From assembly GCF_032884065.1 (NCBI RefSeq), contig NW_027063596.1, positions 62,001 to 126,000 on the forward strand: a stretch of DNA of 64,000 nucleotides. Reading direction: 5' to 3'. The DNA is from Artemia franciscana (Eukaryota; Arthropoda; Branchiopoda; Anostraca; Artemiidae). The notes beneath the pieces were generated by a model. That model did not search any database, had not been told where the DNA came from, and was given only the letters and a program-made list of their open reading frames with translations. Position 1 is the first letter of the stretch. Every line of letters starts with the position of its first letter. The position numbers and the translations under genes are program-made. This document shows positions 22,264 through 34,349 of this stretch, piece by piece.

Positions 22264-22956
22264 CTTCTTCAACGCACAGGTAACCATCGGAAATGATAAA
22301 TGGCGGCAGCTCGTCAGGATTCAACTTGTATTCATCTTGGCATATAAATTCTGGTTCACATTTTTCTACAATATAATTTGACTTCATTTTTATTATATCT
22401 TTTAAAATCTATAATAACATTTTGATCTTTTATAAAATTCATGTGTTTCAATGTGCTTATTAGAAGTAATGTCACATACAATAATCTCATATGAAGCATC
22501 ACTTTCTGAAATAGCCAAATAAAAATAAGTAGGTTTACAATCACAGTAGCCAGTATCTTCACATTCATGTCGTAAAAACCATAGTCTCTTATTATTCCAG
22601 TAATTGAAGCATAGACCAGATTCTTCCTTCCAAAACAATTTAAAACCACGACGATACTAATCTCTTAAAAATAACTGAAATCACGTTTAGGGTTTTTAGT
22701 AATTATGTCAGGCTAAGTATTTCCCCATTGATCACATTTAAAATATTGACCATTGGAGCATAAGAAACCTCTAGTGTGAGTCACAAATATCTTCAAGACA
22801 GAAGTTATAGTCTTTAATTCGCACTACATATCCTTGATTCAATTTATATGGATTGCATAATCTGCACTTTTCATTACAGCCATCAATAGTAGTACAATTC
22901 TCACAGGTTAACCATCTGCCCAATGTATGCAAATATAATGGAGATGTGTAAAACAT
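22264..22956 (-). pseudogene. Unrecognised Cys-rich protein, unit 1 (frameshifted)
   Basis: It starts with ATG at 22956 and reads MFYTSPLYLHTLGRWLTCEN, then a cluster of six cysteines in the next 35 residues (C-x2-C, C-x3-C-x2-C motifs). After a stop near 22771 the coding pattern continues in shifted frames. The 22402-22638 frame gives FWKEESGLCFNYWNNKRLWF and CEDTGYCDCKPTYFYLAIS. A last part reads E-K-C-E-P-E-F-I-C-Q-D-E-Y-K-L-N-P-D-E-L before 22264. The cysteine spacing suggests metal binding or disulphides. I do not recognise the family. It lies next to the Polinton relic on the opposite strand, and a second copy is at 23985-24730. Confidence 0.45.
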
Positions 22957-23030
22957 TTTTCAATATTGACTGTCTCACTCCCAAAAAGAAACTGACTCAA
23001 TATTGATGAAATGAATATTCCTTTCTATGA

Positions 23031-23336
23031 CTAGTCGCTTATACTTATTGGGTCACTAGAGAAATGGGAGGGGTAAATGTAACTGAGAAATTCAAACAAA
23101 TGCTCAATAAGATTTTGTTTTGTTTCGCTTAGTATATCAATAAATTGACTAAATGCCATGGTACCAGTACAAATAAGTCTCAGACAATATACCAAAGTCG
23201 GAAATTCATTTTTCATAACAAAGTCAATCATTCTCTTTGTGAAGATCTCTTCTGCATTAACACTTTTAAAATTATCACGTAGAAATATCCATTTTTCCAA
23301 AGTAACATGAGAAAGTTTCAATTGACCCAATGACAC
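23031..23336 (-). CDS. Unrecognised ORF upstream of the Cys-rich unit 1
   Basis: An open frame of about 100 codons reads K-L-S-H-V-T-L-E-K-W-I-F-L-R-D-N-F, then RMIDFVMKNEFPTLVYCLRL and FIDILSETKQNLIEHLFEF. It looks helical and globular with no membrane segment. The first codon is GTG after a stop, so the true start or a preceding exon is unknown. It ends 75 bp before the ATG of the Cys-rich frame. The tandem copy (about 24370-24730) carries the same sequence but is more decayed. I recognise no family. It may be part of a mobile or viral-type gene pair. Confidence 0.35.
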   Translation of the reverse strand: MSLGQLKLSHVTLEKWIFLRDNFKSVNAEEIFTKRMIDFVMKNEFPTLVYCLRLICTGTMAFSQFIDILSETKQNLIEHLFEFLSYIYPSHFSSDPISISD

Positions 23337-23399
23337 AATTGATTATGGAAGCTTTATATATGGTGATAGTAGTAAGAAGAGCTTAAAAAGGTTAGAAAG

Positions 23400-23900
23400 A
23401 GTTAATCACAGTTTTGTGAGGCAATCCTTGGGTTGCCTACATAGTAATCCTATTCCTGCAATGATGATTGAATTGGGGGTGAGCTCCCTCAAGTTACGAC
23501 ATGTTAAGTTACTTCAAACAACAAAGAGAAATATAACTCCACAAAAAAAGCTCAAACGACACTGCAGCCAGTAGAGAGAAAAGACTAAAATAACGCGGAT
23601 ATTTCGTCTGTATCTAAACTAGGCGTCCTCAGCACAAGATAAAAAGACAAAACACAAAACTAAAAACAAATAAAACCACCACCAATAATAATAAATACGA
23701 TTGTCGCTTCTGATCCATGTAGGGAAAAGAAGCTATTAGAGTTACTTCAATGAGAACATCAAAGCAACCCTTAGGAACTTTCATTAAGTTACTTGTGAAG
23801 TATTCCCCTAAGACTAGTTTAGATGAGGATCTAATTAAGATTGAAATAATAAGTAATTAAAATAGGTATATTGAACAGCTTTCTAGTTGAAAATACTCTT
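23400..23900. repeat. Dispersed repeat shared with 36.2-36.4 kb
   Basis: 'gcaatgatgattgaattggg' with 'gtgagctccct' (about 23455-23490), and 'gtttagatgaggatctaa' with 'gattgaaataataagtaatta' (about 23817-23860), recur at about 36255-36290 and 36337-36380. Between them lies a half-copy of the fold-back family (23540-23700) with 'gatatttcgtctg' and 'cgtcctcagcac' motifs. Confidence 0.5.
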
Positions 23901-23984
23901 CCTTACCTGTATAATAGAGATGTCAGTACCGTAAAAGTGAAATGCTTTAAAAATCCTAGTGAATTTGTTTATTAATAAGACTTG

Positions 23985-24730
23985 CATGCACAATAAAGTC
24001 TTTATCCCTTAGATTTCTTCTTCCACGTAAAGGTAACAATCAGTAATGATAGGTGTCAGCAGCTCGTCAGGATTCAACTTATATTCACCTTGGCATTGAA
24101 AGTCAGGGTCACATTTTCTACTGTATAGTGTAACTTTATTTTTATTATATCTCCTTGTAAAGTTAATAATACTATTATGATTCCTATTATAAAGTTCACG
24201 TGTTTAAATTTGCTTATTTGAAGCAATGTCAAACACGATATTCAACAGGTTGACCAGCTGCCCAATGAATAAAAAAAATAAAGAACACGTGTAAAACATT
24301 TTTCAATGTTGACTGTCTCACTCCCAAAAAGAGACTGACGCACAATTTATATAATGAGTGTTCTTTACTATCACTAGCCGTTTATGCTGATCACTTACTG
24401 GGTCACAGGAGAAATGGGAGGAATAATTGAAACTCCGGGCAATATTCAAACTTTTACTAAAAAATATTTGGTTTTATTTAAAAAAGCATGTAAATAAATG
24501 GACTTAATGCCATGGGATCAAGACACATAATTCTCAGACAATATTCCAAGGCCAGTGACTCATTTTTCATTATAATGTCAACCATTCTCTTAGTCAAGAT
24601 TCTCTTCTGTTTTGAAAATCTTTGAAAATATTATGTAGAATTAAGAATTTTTCCAAAGTGACAAGATATGCTGTAATTTTCTGTCTCTCCAATTTATTCA
24701 TTTTTAATTCTGACACTCTCATTACCGATT
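23985..24730 (-). pseudogene. Tandem second copy of the Cys-rich/ORF pair (decayed)
   Basis: This segment repeats 22264-23336. Examples are 'cagctcgtcaggattcaactt' at 24060 and 22308, 'catttttcaatRttgactgtctcactcccaaaaag' at 24296 and 22955, and 'ctcagacaatattccaa' near 24534. The middle of unit 1 (about 22480-22870, the cysteine cluster) is largely deleted here. Frames are broken throughout. Confidence 0.5.
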
Positions 24731-24969
24731 ATAGACTGACAAGGAATGAAAATTCTTTCTACCTTCTCGTCACCATCCTATAGTCCAGGTACCCGATCAA
24801 TATGGTCACTATTGACACCTTAGAGATAGGAGCAGTAACCAAGTATAATATCTAACGAGAAAAATATTTTTCCAAACAATTTTTCTAACATAGTTATTCA
24901 TGGTTTAATGAATGTATCTGTGGGTAAGCTATCAATGGCACTAGTAATGTTTGAATGGGGTTTATTTTT

Positions 24970-25238
24970 AATCAATCAATCTTGAATTCCCTTGGTGATG
25001 ATGTCTACTAGTGCCCTTTTTATTTTACCAGCAATTTCTTTGTCTATTACCACATCGTGTTTACAAATGCTTTTCTTCTTCCTTTTACATTCCATCTAAT
25101 GTTAATATTTGGAGGATGGTGATAAGATTTATTAATTGGTAACATGTTACCAACAACAGTAGCAAGATGTTGACCTTCGTCATCAGCTAATAGTTTTATG
25201 TTTGGGTTCTCTTTCAGCGTACTAACTTCTCTGGTCAT
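24970..25238 (-). pseudogene. Unrecognised small reading frame with a frameshift
   Basis: The first part (25238-25047) reads LKENPNIKLLADDEGQHLAT, then YHHPPNINIRWNVKGRRKAF. In another frame downstream it continues D-V-V-I-D-K-E-I-A-G-K-I-K-R-A-L-V-D-I-I and ends at a TGA near 24981. The composition on both sides of the shift is protein-like, so this was probably one gene. Its position beside the Polinton relic and the duplicated pair suggests a mobile-element origin. No family was recognised. Confidence 0.35.
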
Positions 25239-25249
25239 GTTACTCTCGC

Positions 25250-26690
25250 ATATTCACCGCTATAAAACTTACATTTTCTCGGTACTCCAAAGAAATTTGA
25301 CTCCAAACTGTAATGACAATACATACATGCATATCCAATATTGTTACCATTAGCACTTGTATGATAATCCAAATTATTCTCTTTCTCTGCATTCTAAGCT
25401 ACTACAACGCTATCATGTTGTCTTCTTGGAACATTTTATCTTCACTTATTAAAATAAGATGTAGATGTTTATTCTTCCAATGCACAGATAATACAGAAGC
25501 AAATCATAAGATCCATTTAGTCACGCAAGATTACGTTACCCTCAATAAGCTTAACAAGTTACGCGAGATTATGTAACAAGCACCTGCATTTTGAAGAAAA
25601 TTCATAACACCTGTGTCTCGAAGGGAGTCGCCGTTAAACTTCTTCGTGATTTTAAACAGTCAAGAAAGAAAAGAGTAATGACTATGGACATCTTTAAAAT
25701 CAGTGACAGGATACTACTCGTTTTTCTTCTAACGTAATATTTCTTTTTAATAAGCTGATTCGTTCTGATTCTTGCAATCGCTGGTCTTCTAACGGCATAA
25801 ATCTTTGTTCTTCACTTTAATATTTGATGCTTCCTGATATTCGCTTTTGCTTGTCTGCTAACCACACAATTTCTTCTTAATTTCCGCTTTTGACAAGTTC
25901 TGATTCTCACTGCTACTTATAATTCTCACTGCCTCTTATCTTCTAATGGCATGTTTCATTGTTTTCGCTGCCACATATCTTAAATTACGGTCTATTGAGG
26001 TCAAGATAGGTATACAAAACGCTCCAAAGTCGCCAATAGCAGAATCACAGAAAATTTCAAAAGCTGCCGACACTATAGCAGGACAGCTTCCGTTTTCACT
26101 GCTTTGCTTTGAGAAAAAACTATGTTTGCCTTGAAAAATTTACAGAACAGTAACAAATGTAGCTTAGTATAATTAGATGAAAGACGTATCAGTTGTTTCC
26201 TGAAGTAACAATAAAATTGTAAAGTAATTCATTGACAAGTCATATACTAGCCATAAATATCAAACTCCCTAAATTTTCATATACTGTTTTATTAAAAGCA
26301 CTATACCGTGTTTACTCTAGTACCACTAGTGAAGTATAGTATTCAAAGTCTGAAGTATAATGTATATCTTACTACTGTTACTTAAGGGATGGAGTTGCAG
26401 ATCACTGTTACATGTAGTATGAAAAATATTGCATTTCCACGTGCATGCTTGATACTTAGAATTGATACTAGAATTAGAATTCCAAATAGTACCACTTGAT
26501 GTTCCTGGAGAATAATATTGATAGGCCGCCAGGCTGTCACATGTGTTCTGAATTTCTTATATTAGCTCTGCCCTTATGTAGTCCCCAAAAGAAACACTAG
26601 TACTGCTACATTGTAGTGTGGCTGTTTTAGGCTTCTAATCTTCCATATTTTAGCTTTCCCATTAACTGTGTTAACTGTGAGTGCATCTTG
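25250..26690. other. No gene recognised
   Basis: AT-rich sequence with several short open frames of no recognisable family. Positions 25740-25960 contain a loose run of 'cttctaa' and 'ttctgattctYgc' words, hinting at an old short tandem repeat. Confidence 0.35.
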
Positions 26691-26754
26691 ATAGCTACCG
26701 GCCCGTTTAGGAGGAGAATACAAATTGAAAATTAAAATTTTTACAAAAAATAAT

Positions 26755-28150
26755 ATTCTTAAGCAAAATGGATAAGTTCTTAATTTTTACATACCAAATG
26801 ACGTAAAAAATAACAAAATTTTAAATGTTGAGGATGTCTGGCAAAAATTTCAATTCATATATTCTTCACGTGCAAATATAACACTGCATATAACATTAAT
26901 ATAATAGGTCCAAAAATTAGAGTAAATGAAAATCAGACTCAACTAAATTTTAAAAAGTGTTATCTTCTCCCAAAATTAAACAGATATAAACTTGTCTTTA
27001 TGCAGTTTCTGAAGCCTTAGGAAAGGAGTTACGGAAGAAGTAGAGATAGCAGCTTTAAAACACCTTACAAAAAGATATTTTAAGAACTAAATTCATTTGA
27101 AGGACCTGAAATTACCAGTCTTAGAGCAAAAACTTGGTAAAAGGCTAGAATGGAGGTTGTTGAGAAGGAAACATTTTGAGAGAACAATTCTTACTTCATA
27201 ACATGTAAAATAATAGTAGTTACACTGTTAATAGCAGTTATACTTTGCTTTACCTTCCCTTCTTATGGAAGTAGGGAAATGTATTCCCTTCTTCCAAGTT
27301 ATATATTTCCTGTGACTTTTTCTGGTTCTTAATTTTGTAACAGTTAGTTCAGTCTACAGGTACAAGGGTTTAAACAAGAGTGGGGTTAATTACTTAAAGT
27401 AAATATGGCAATTTTTAAAATTTGTCAATTATTTATTTTTTTCAATTGGATCATGATGAATCAATGCCTCTTGGTTACACAACTTCAACAAAATGAAATT
27501 ACAGTCAAAGAGTAAATTTTTCACCAGTATTTTAGCGTTTTTCTATAGCAAAAAAAGTAGTATCTTATAGAGTATACATAGTTTCCAAGTAAAACGACAA
27601 TAATATCTCTAGGTAGCGTAGTTACCATGCTTTGATTTTATATTAGCCATGTAAAATATACCTTTTCCATTTTAGAATGAACTCGCTTATATTTTCAGAC
27701 CTATAAAAATTAAACAAAATGCCAAAAGAAAACAAAATTAGAACTAACGATCCAACTGTCTAAATAACCCTATTAGCACCAATGTTCACAATTATAATGA
27801 ACAAAAACGCGTTAAATTAAAGTTCTTTACCATGAATCTTGAGAGAATGCTTGATGAAATGGTATAATCTTATGACCATTATGCTTTTGCTAACATAGAA
27901 AGAAAGGTTTATATGTCCATGATCTTTTCCTGATTTTAGATGGTAGAAAAATAGTTGAGACGAAAATTTTGGAAAGAAATGAATAATTCAAGTAAAGTAA
28001 AAGTGGCAGTCACTAGGGGTGGATATAAATCACTAAGGGTGGCTAAACTGGGCAAAAAAATATTTTCAGACAACATTTTTTTTGGTGAAATAGAGATTTT
28101 TAAGGAAACTTCCTGAAAATTTGAAGATTGCATTTTGGACAAAATCTGCA
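26755..28150. repeat. Dispersed repeat, copy 1 of 2 (about 1.4 kb)
   Basis: Extended similarity to 57375-58870 in the same orientation. Landmarks are 'cttgtctttatgcagttt' (26994 and 57641), 'catttgaaggacct' (27095 and 57742), 'gagaacaattctt' and 'cttcataacatg'. No coding frame is conserved between the copies, so a non-coding or long-decayed element is likely. Confidence 0.6.
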
Positions 28151-29000
28151 AACAAATTTCACTTTTCTGTGAAAACTGCCAAGTAGCATTTATACTAGTT
28201 ACTATGCTTTTTGCATGTCACCACAAAAACAAAGAAATATGTGGTTAAAAGATAAATACCAACAAGAATTACAAAGAATAGTGCGGAAGCAAGCATCATA
28301 ACATATAAAAATGAAGTGAAGGACAAAGAATTGTGCTGTTAGAAGACAAGAGCCAGCGAAAATCTTAAAAGAGTCAAACATGAAATTGAAGAAGAAAAAA
28401 ATATTATGTTAGAACACAATCATAGTCAATATTAGAACACAATCTTTGACTATAAAAAAATATGGCACAAACCAACAAAGATGCCATAAACTACACAACC
28501 GCTAATCTCAAGTCATTAGAATCCTTCAACATTATATGCGTTCCCTGTAGAGCCCTCCATTTCCTGAGGAAAGAGTAACAAACAAACGTGAATCATCTGA
28601 AGGTTGCTACTTACAACTGAAACCAATAACAAAATACAAATACAAGCATACTGCTTTCAAAGCACCAGGACCCAGCCTTAACATTGACTACACAGTTTTT
28701 TTCTCAAAACTGACATATTGACACCTCTACCCAAAAATAATTCAGAAAAGTTGCAACATTTAGCAGAAATTTGTATTTCTACATGGTTGTACTGAAACTA
28801 TGGTGACCTAAAGACTTTAAGGAAAGGCTCAAATTGTCTGCAATTAGAAGACAAGCAATAAAGAGTCTGTTGTGTAGCTGTGCCAAGGATTGGCATATTG
28901 ATTTGGCCACAAACAATATAATTAGATTACAACTTTAAAGAATAAACATTATTTTTTCCAAGGGTGGTTGTGTGAAATATTTGGTATGAAATCTTTGGTG

Positions 29001-29002
<2 letters not shown>
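28150..29002. other. No gene recognised
   Basis: AT-rich intergenic sequence. The end (about 28964-29003, GAAATATTTGGTATGAAATC...) is repeated beyond the LINE fragment at about 29530-29570. Confidence 0.35.

Positions 29003-29079
<77 letters not shown>
29003..29079. repeat. (TA)n microsatellite 1
   Basis: A pure TA dinucleotide run of about 75 bp, immediately left of the LINE 3' fragment. Confidence 0.95.
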
Positions 29080-29518
<439 letters not shown>

Positions 29519-29605
29519 GGGTATAAGGGTGTTTGGGTGAAATATTTGGTATGAAATCTTTGGTGTGAATAGATAATATATATATCTAATATTTATTTTT
29601 TGTAT

Positions 29606-29612
29606 TTGAGAA

Positions 29613-29706
<94 letters not shown>
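29606..29706. repeat. (TA)n microsatellite 3
   Basis: About 100 bp of TA repeats, separated from the previous tract by a copy of the sequence that precedes tract 1. Confidence 0.95.
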
Positions 29707-29709
<3 letters not shown>

Positions 29710-29849
29710 TTATTTTGAAAATACGAGGTTCTTCTAGAACAGATTTAATCAAGCATTTAGAAATTTTAAAAGTAGTTTCCATGATTTTATAATATTCTAT
29801 TCTGATGAGAAAACCACTAAAACAGATCAATCAACACTTTTCTGAATTT

Positions 29850-31330
29850 ATTGGGGGTCAGCATTCTCCCTCCTCCCCCCTGCAGATAATTCCATGACAG
29901 AAAATTCTCCCCCAGAAAATTTTGTCCCTGTGGAAATTAACCCCTTCATGGAAAATTTCCCCCACATTTATAATTCAGCAGCAACAGAGAAAGAACAAAA
30001 TAGGAACCTCCAAATCTCAATGAGATGCCCAGAGGGGTAACAAAAGGACCAGATATGAAAAATAGTTTTAGCACATGGACTGGGTGGTCTTCAATCACTT
30101 TTGCCTAATGAAAAGTACAAAAATTTTCTATTTCCAGTCTACTGAGCATCCTCTAAAGCTTTCATAACCGCAAGGGGGAGATTGGGGAGGAAGGTGGAGC
30201 AGCACCAATCCTATAAATAGTCCTTGCTAGTTTTGGGCTATATTGTAACTCTTTTCTTTCATAATAACTGCATACACCAGAAATATTCCCAGAAATCAAG
30301 AGGGATTAAATATTAATTTCTACCTCCAACCTTCTCATTCCTTACAACTAATTATACATAGCCTATATCTGAAGATTCAATGAGAGTTAGGATGTTCTAG
30401 CATTAAATGCACCCTTTGAGGCATTTACCCCTCCTTAACAAAAGTTAAAAAGGGAATAGATAGGGGTGGTTATCCTCCACTCACTTTACAATGTTCAAAA
30501 GAGCACTGGAAATTTTGATTTCTGATCTAATGAGCCAAAGACAAAGTTTACAAGACCAACCTCTCATAAGAATATATCTTAATAATGGACAACTTGCATG
30601 GCTTACAGCCCTTGCCATGGGGGCTAGAAGAGGGATGGTTCCCCTTACCTGGAGGAATAGGTATATGATGTTTGAACTATTTTGAAAATAAAGATGTCTC
30701 AATATTTTGATCATATAGGCTTGGGGGAAATAAGTATGGGCGGTGACTTGTTACCTTCCAATCCCTTTAAACTCTTAATGTAGGACACTAGACCTTCTGA
30801 TATGCAATCAAATGAGGCCTATTCAAGGTGTATATAACCACAAGTCCCATGTGAAATGCCTCTGGGGAATAAAGAAAAAAATTACATTGAACCCTTATGG
30901 CTCTTTCCAAAAGAAAATGCTATAGCATGCCTCTAACTTAAACAGGTGAGCCAGGCTGTATCTAGGAGGGAGGGGAGACAGAGAAAGCAGGTGCCCTGTG
31001 TGGTATGTCCAAGGGAGAAGCAAAACAAGGTAAACTGTAATATTTATGTGCCAAAATTGCAACATTTTGAATAGTGATGATTAGCAGGAGGCAGTGAATT
31101 CTAAATTTGCCCCTTGAGAAAAAAGCAAAGTTCATCTTTGTATGTGAACAGAACTTTCAATTTCCCTTCTAATATTTGAAACTTTCCACCAAAAATAAGG
31201 GGGAGGGGTATTACTTCACATTAAATTTCTTGCAGGGGGGTTGGAATTTATCCCAGGGTAGGGTGAATTTTCCTCAGAGTAGTTTTTGGGGAAGAACTTT
31301 CCAGGGGTGGGAAAACACCTAGACCCAAAG
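29850..31330. repeat. Degenerate repeat block with GGGTGG-TCAATCACTTT units
   Basis: Three diverged units share a pattern of 'gggtggtc/ttc-caatcac', an A/G-rich 'gaaaagtac' or 'aaaagagcactggaaattttgatttctg' word, and 'aatgagc'. They start at about 30078, 30466 and 30738. C/G-rich stretches with 'gaaaattctccccc' (29900-29965) and its inverse style (31200-31315) bound the block. The same words occur in the tails of 19255-19990 and 37875-38705, so these are related dispersed repeats. There is no gene. Confidence 0.45.
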
Positions 31331-32405
31331 TTTCTTTAAGTGACCTTTTTTCAGATAAATTTAATGGCAAACATAAAAATTTAGCAAGTGTTTGAGAAGA
31401 TTATATAATTTGGGATGGCCTATATGTTTGACCATTAGAGGGGAAGAAAGGGATAGTAGATTAGAGTGCTTTTATAATCAATATAAATATTTTTAGAGAA
31501 TGATTATTTCAGAGGATATTCTATGGTACTCTGAGATGGAAACAACTTAAAAAAAAACCTTCAACTCTTCTTTCAAATCAAAATAAATATAAAGAAGAAG
31601 TAAAGTAGCATAGTCTAGGGGAAGCAATTTGCATGTATAAATACAATTCAAGGTATGCTTGTTCTTAATTTGAGGGAGATAAATGTTATTGGTGCCTTAA
31701 ACAACAATAAACAAATATTCTAAAGTAGTTTACATAATTTAATGTGTTTCTTTTAGCCAATGAATATATACCATATTAAAAAAAAACAATAAAGCATTAA
31801 ATTAATACTTTAATACTTAGAACATTTCTACTTTTCAGATTATCAAGTCTGCTTCCATTATTACACAATTTTCAACATTATGTCTTGGTAAATTATATAC
31901 TCAATAGCTTGTACAGATAAATCTAAACTGAGAAAATGACAAATTTAATTTAGGAGCCAGAAGGTATGACTGCATTGATGGACCACAGATATATTTAGTG
32001 CAAATGAAGAATTAGTCCTTCTCACTATGAAATATTGTATTAGTATATAGTTCAGTCTCATTAGAAAAAAAAACACTTAAATTCTGAAAACAACTTTAAG
32101 AAATACAAAAATACTTACTTATATCAGTCCTAAAGTGCTTTGCTTTACTTTACTCCCAAGGCCTTCTTAATGTTATAATTTAAAAACGAATTCATGTATT
32201 TTAATTGCATTTTTCTGTTTCTTAATTGTGTTGATACTGCTTCAACCCTAAAAAAGCCATATAATACTTACATATAGCCTATAATTGCTAAATTCTTCAT
32301 ACTAATTAAGTCCCTAACCCTTGATAATGTGCAAATATATTGCCAATCTCAGTTATATATTTGTCATTCATCATACAGCACAGAATTCTTTTGTTTTAAC
32401 TCAAT
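31330..32405. other. No gene recognised
   Basis: AT-rich, with no conserved reading frame and no repeat that I could match within the window. Confidence 0.35.
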
Positions 32406-32409
32406 ACTC

Positions 32410-33030
32410 AGTAAAATTCTAGTTTAGTGACTTCTTGTTATCTAGGAAAGGGGTTAGGTTAGGAAAATGAAACTTTCAGGATCAGTCTACAGGCTAAAGT
32501 ATGTCCCAGAAGGTATTTCGAAGCACCTAACTCCACTCCCTCTAGAGAGTCCTGACCTTTGATGACCTTTAAAAATGTTTTTGTTATAAAAGTGAAACTA
32601 TGCAAAATAGATCTTCTGCTTGAATAAAGTACAACAAAATTCTTTTCAGCTTCACAATTATGCTCAATCCCAATTTATAAGGTTATAAAGGTATGCAAAT
32701 ACATTTTCTAAATTAAAAAAAAACAACATTGATATTGTTCCAAAGTCTACTCAAATAACAGGAATTGCATTTTCAGAACTACAGGCAGAGAAAAAGCAAC
32801 TAGTCACTAAAATTAATATAAAATGTTGTTTTGTCAAAATTTCAACAGGTAATAGACCTGTCATATAGGCAAATTTCAGGGCCCTCTAGAGGGAGAAGGA
32901 GTGGAGGTGGGTACTTTAAAATACCTTCCCAGGATATAATTAAGCCTGTAGAAAAATACTTGAAACTTTCATTTTCCTAACCTAACCCTTTTTCAAGATA
33001 GCAAGAAGTCACTAAACTAGAATTTTACCA
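32410..33030. repeat. Inverted-arm repeat 'GGTTAGG' family, copy 1
   Basis: The left arm 32411-32560 ('gtaaaattctagtttagtgacttcttg', 'ggttaggttaggaaaatgaa') is the complement of the right arm 32880-33028 ('ttcattttcctaacctaaccc', 'caagaagtcactaaactagaattttac'). The arms are about 150 bp. A further right-arm fragment lies at 33360-33480. Related copies are at 49050-50515. Confidence 0.65.
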
Positions 33031-33489
33031 AATAGCCTCAGGCTAAGAAGACCATTATAGGGAAAGGGGAACCAGGGATTAATTGTAAAAATACACAACA
33101 ACAATAAACAAAAAACTAAAAGTAAACTTGTTTCGCTTTTGATTAAGTATGTCACCTTCTAAAGAAGAGCTATTCTAGACTTGTTGGCTTGATTTTAAAG
33201 CATTGACATGGCTTAAAATCCCACTCAAATAACAGAAACAGAGTATTCAGAATTAAATCCAGGAGAAAAGAAACTGATGACTCAAAATTAAGATAAAATG
33301 TTGTTTAGTTGAAATTTCAAAATTTCTAAGACTCAGGTCTCAGAAGAGGGTTAGTAGCCTATAAAATCTTGGCAATACCTTCCCTAAGTATGCTTTTGGT
33401 CCTAGATTTATTACTGAAAATTTCGTTTTCCTAACCAACCCCTTTCCAATATTATGAAAAGTAGCTAAACTGAAATTTTACCTTAAGTT

Positions 33490-34130
33490 TTAATCTAATA
33501 GTAATAAATCACTAATTTTTTTAATTAGAGTCAGAGTTGCCACAAAAGCGAAAAATTTCGTAACATCCAAACTCTTAAAAAGTAACTCTTGATAAGAAAG
33601 TTCCTTTTAAGGCAGGGTACTTTCATTTTGGCATCAAAAGTGGCACTTAACAGGGGGAGTAGGCAGTTGTTGACTGTATATTTTCTAAAATATTTTTTTA
33701 TCTGATCTTGTTAAAAGTTCCCCCTCAAAATTATAAGATGAACCTTTTTTGTATCTTAATTTACAAAACTTGTAAAACCCTTCCTCCTTTTTAACTTTTA
33801 ATGAACTGGAAACCCTTTTTGCTTTTTCAGCATAAAAAGCGAGGTATTAAAAAAATTGAGTTGATTCGGATGGATCTTGACCTTTTTTCTTGAGCAATTT
33901 TGAATGACACTGTTCTCATTCCAAAAAAAATGAAGATTAATTTTCATTCACTTTTTGTAACTGAGAACCCCAGAGAATTTGGAAGAATGAAAAAGTTCAG
34001 GTTCATATTACCCACAGGCTACATTTGCTTAAGTTTTGCTATGGAGTGTTTTGGTTTGTTTTAGGTCTAACTCAGGATACTTTAGAGAAGAAGAAAGGTA
34101 AATATTGTCTTTTTTTGCAAAGCCTAAATA
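33490..34130. other. No gene recognised
   Basis: AT-rich intergenic sequence. It contains 'cataaaaagcgaggtatta' near 33830, a word shared with the repeat at 19255-19990. Confidence 0.35.
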
Positions 34131-34136
34131 AACAGC

Positions 34137-34346
34137 TCAAAGAAGTATTCCCTTTTGAATTAGTTTAAAACTTACTTTTGGTCCTGGATATACAACACAA
34201 TATATGAGATACTCATACAGCGAAGCAAACATAATCAATTTGTGAACGTAGTTAACTAGGTAGTTTACTCTTTCTACTTTCTTACGTTTTTGCAAGAGTA
34301 TCTTCGATTTCCAATTAATTTGGGTCAGGAATCGCTCTCCTGTCAT
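34137..34346 (-). CDS. Possible first coding exon of an unknown gene
   Basis: An ATG at 34344-34346 opens a frame reading MTGERFLTQINWKSKILLQK, then a basic RKKVERVNYLVNYV segment and ASLYEYLIYCVVYPGPK. Right after the last lysine the sequence is AAGTAAGTTTT, a strong splice-donor match (about 34170-34175), and the frame ends soon after. A 5' coding exon with a consensus donor is therefore plausible. No downstream exon or family was recognised, so it may equally be chance. Confidence 0.25.
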   Translation of the reverse strand: MTGERFLTQINWKSKILLQKRKKVERVNYLVNYVHKLIMFASLYEYLIYCVVYPGPKVSFKLIQKGILL

Positions 34347-34349
34347 GCA

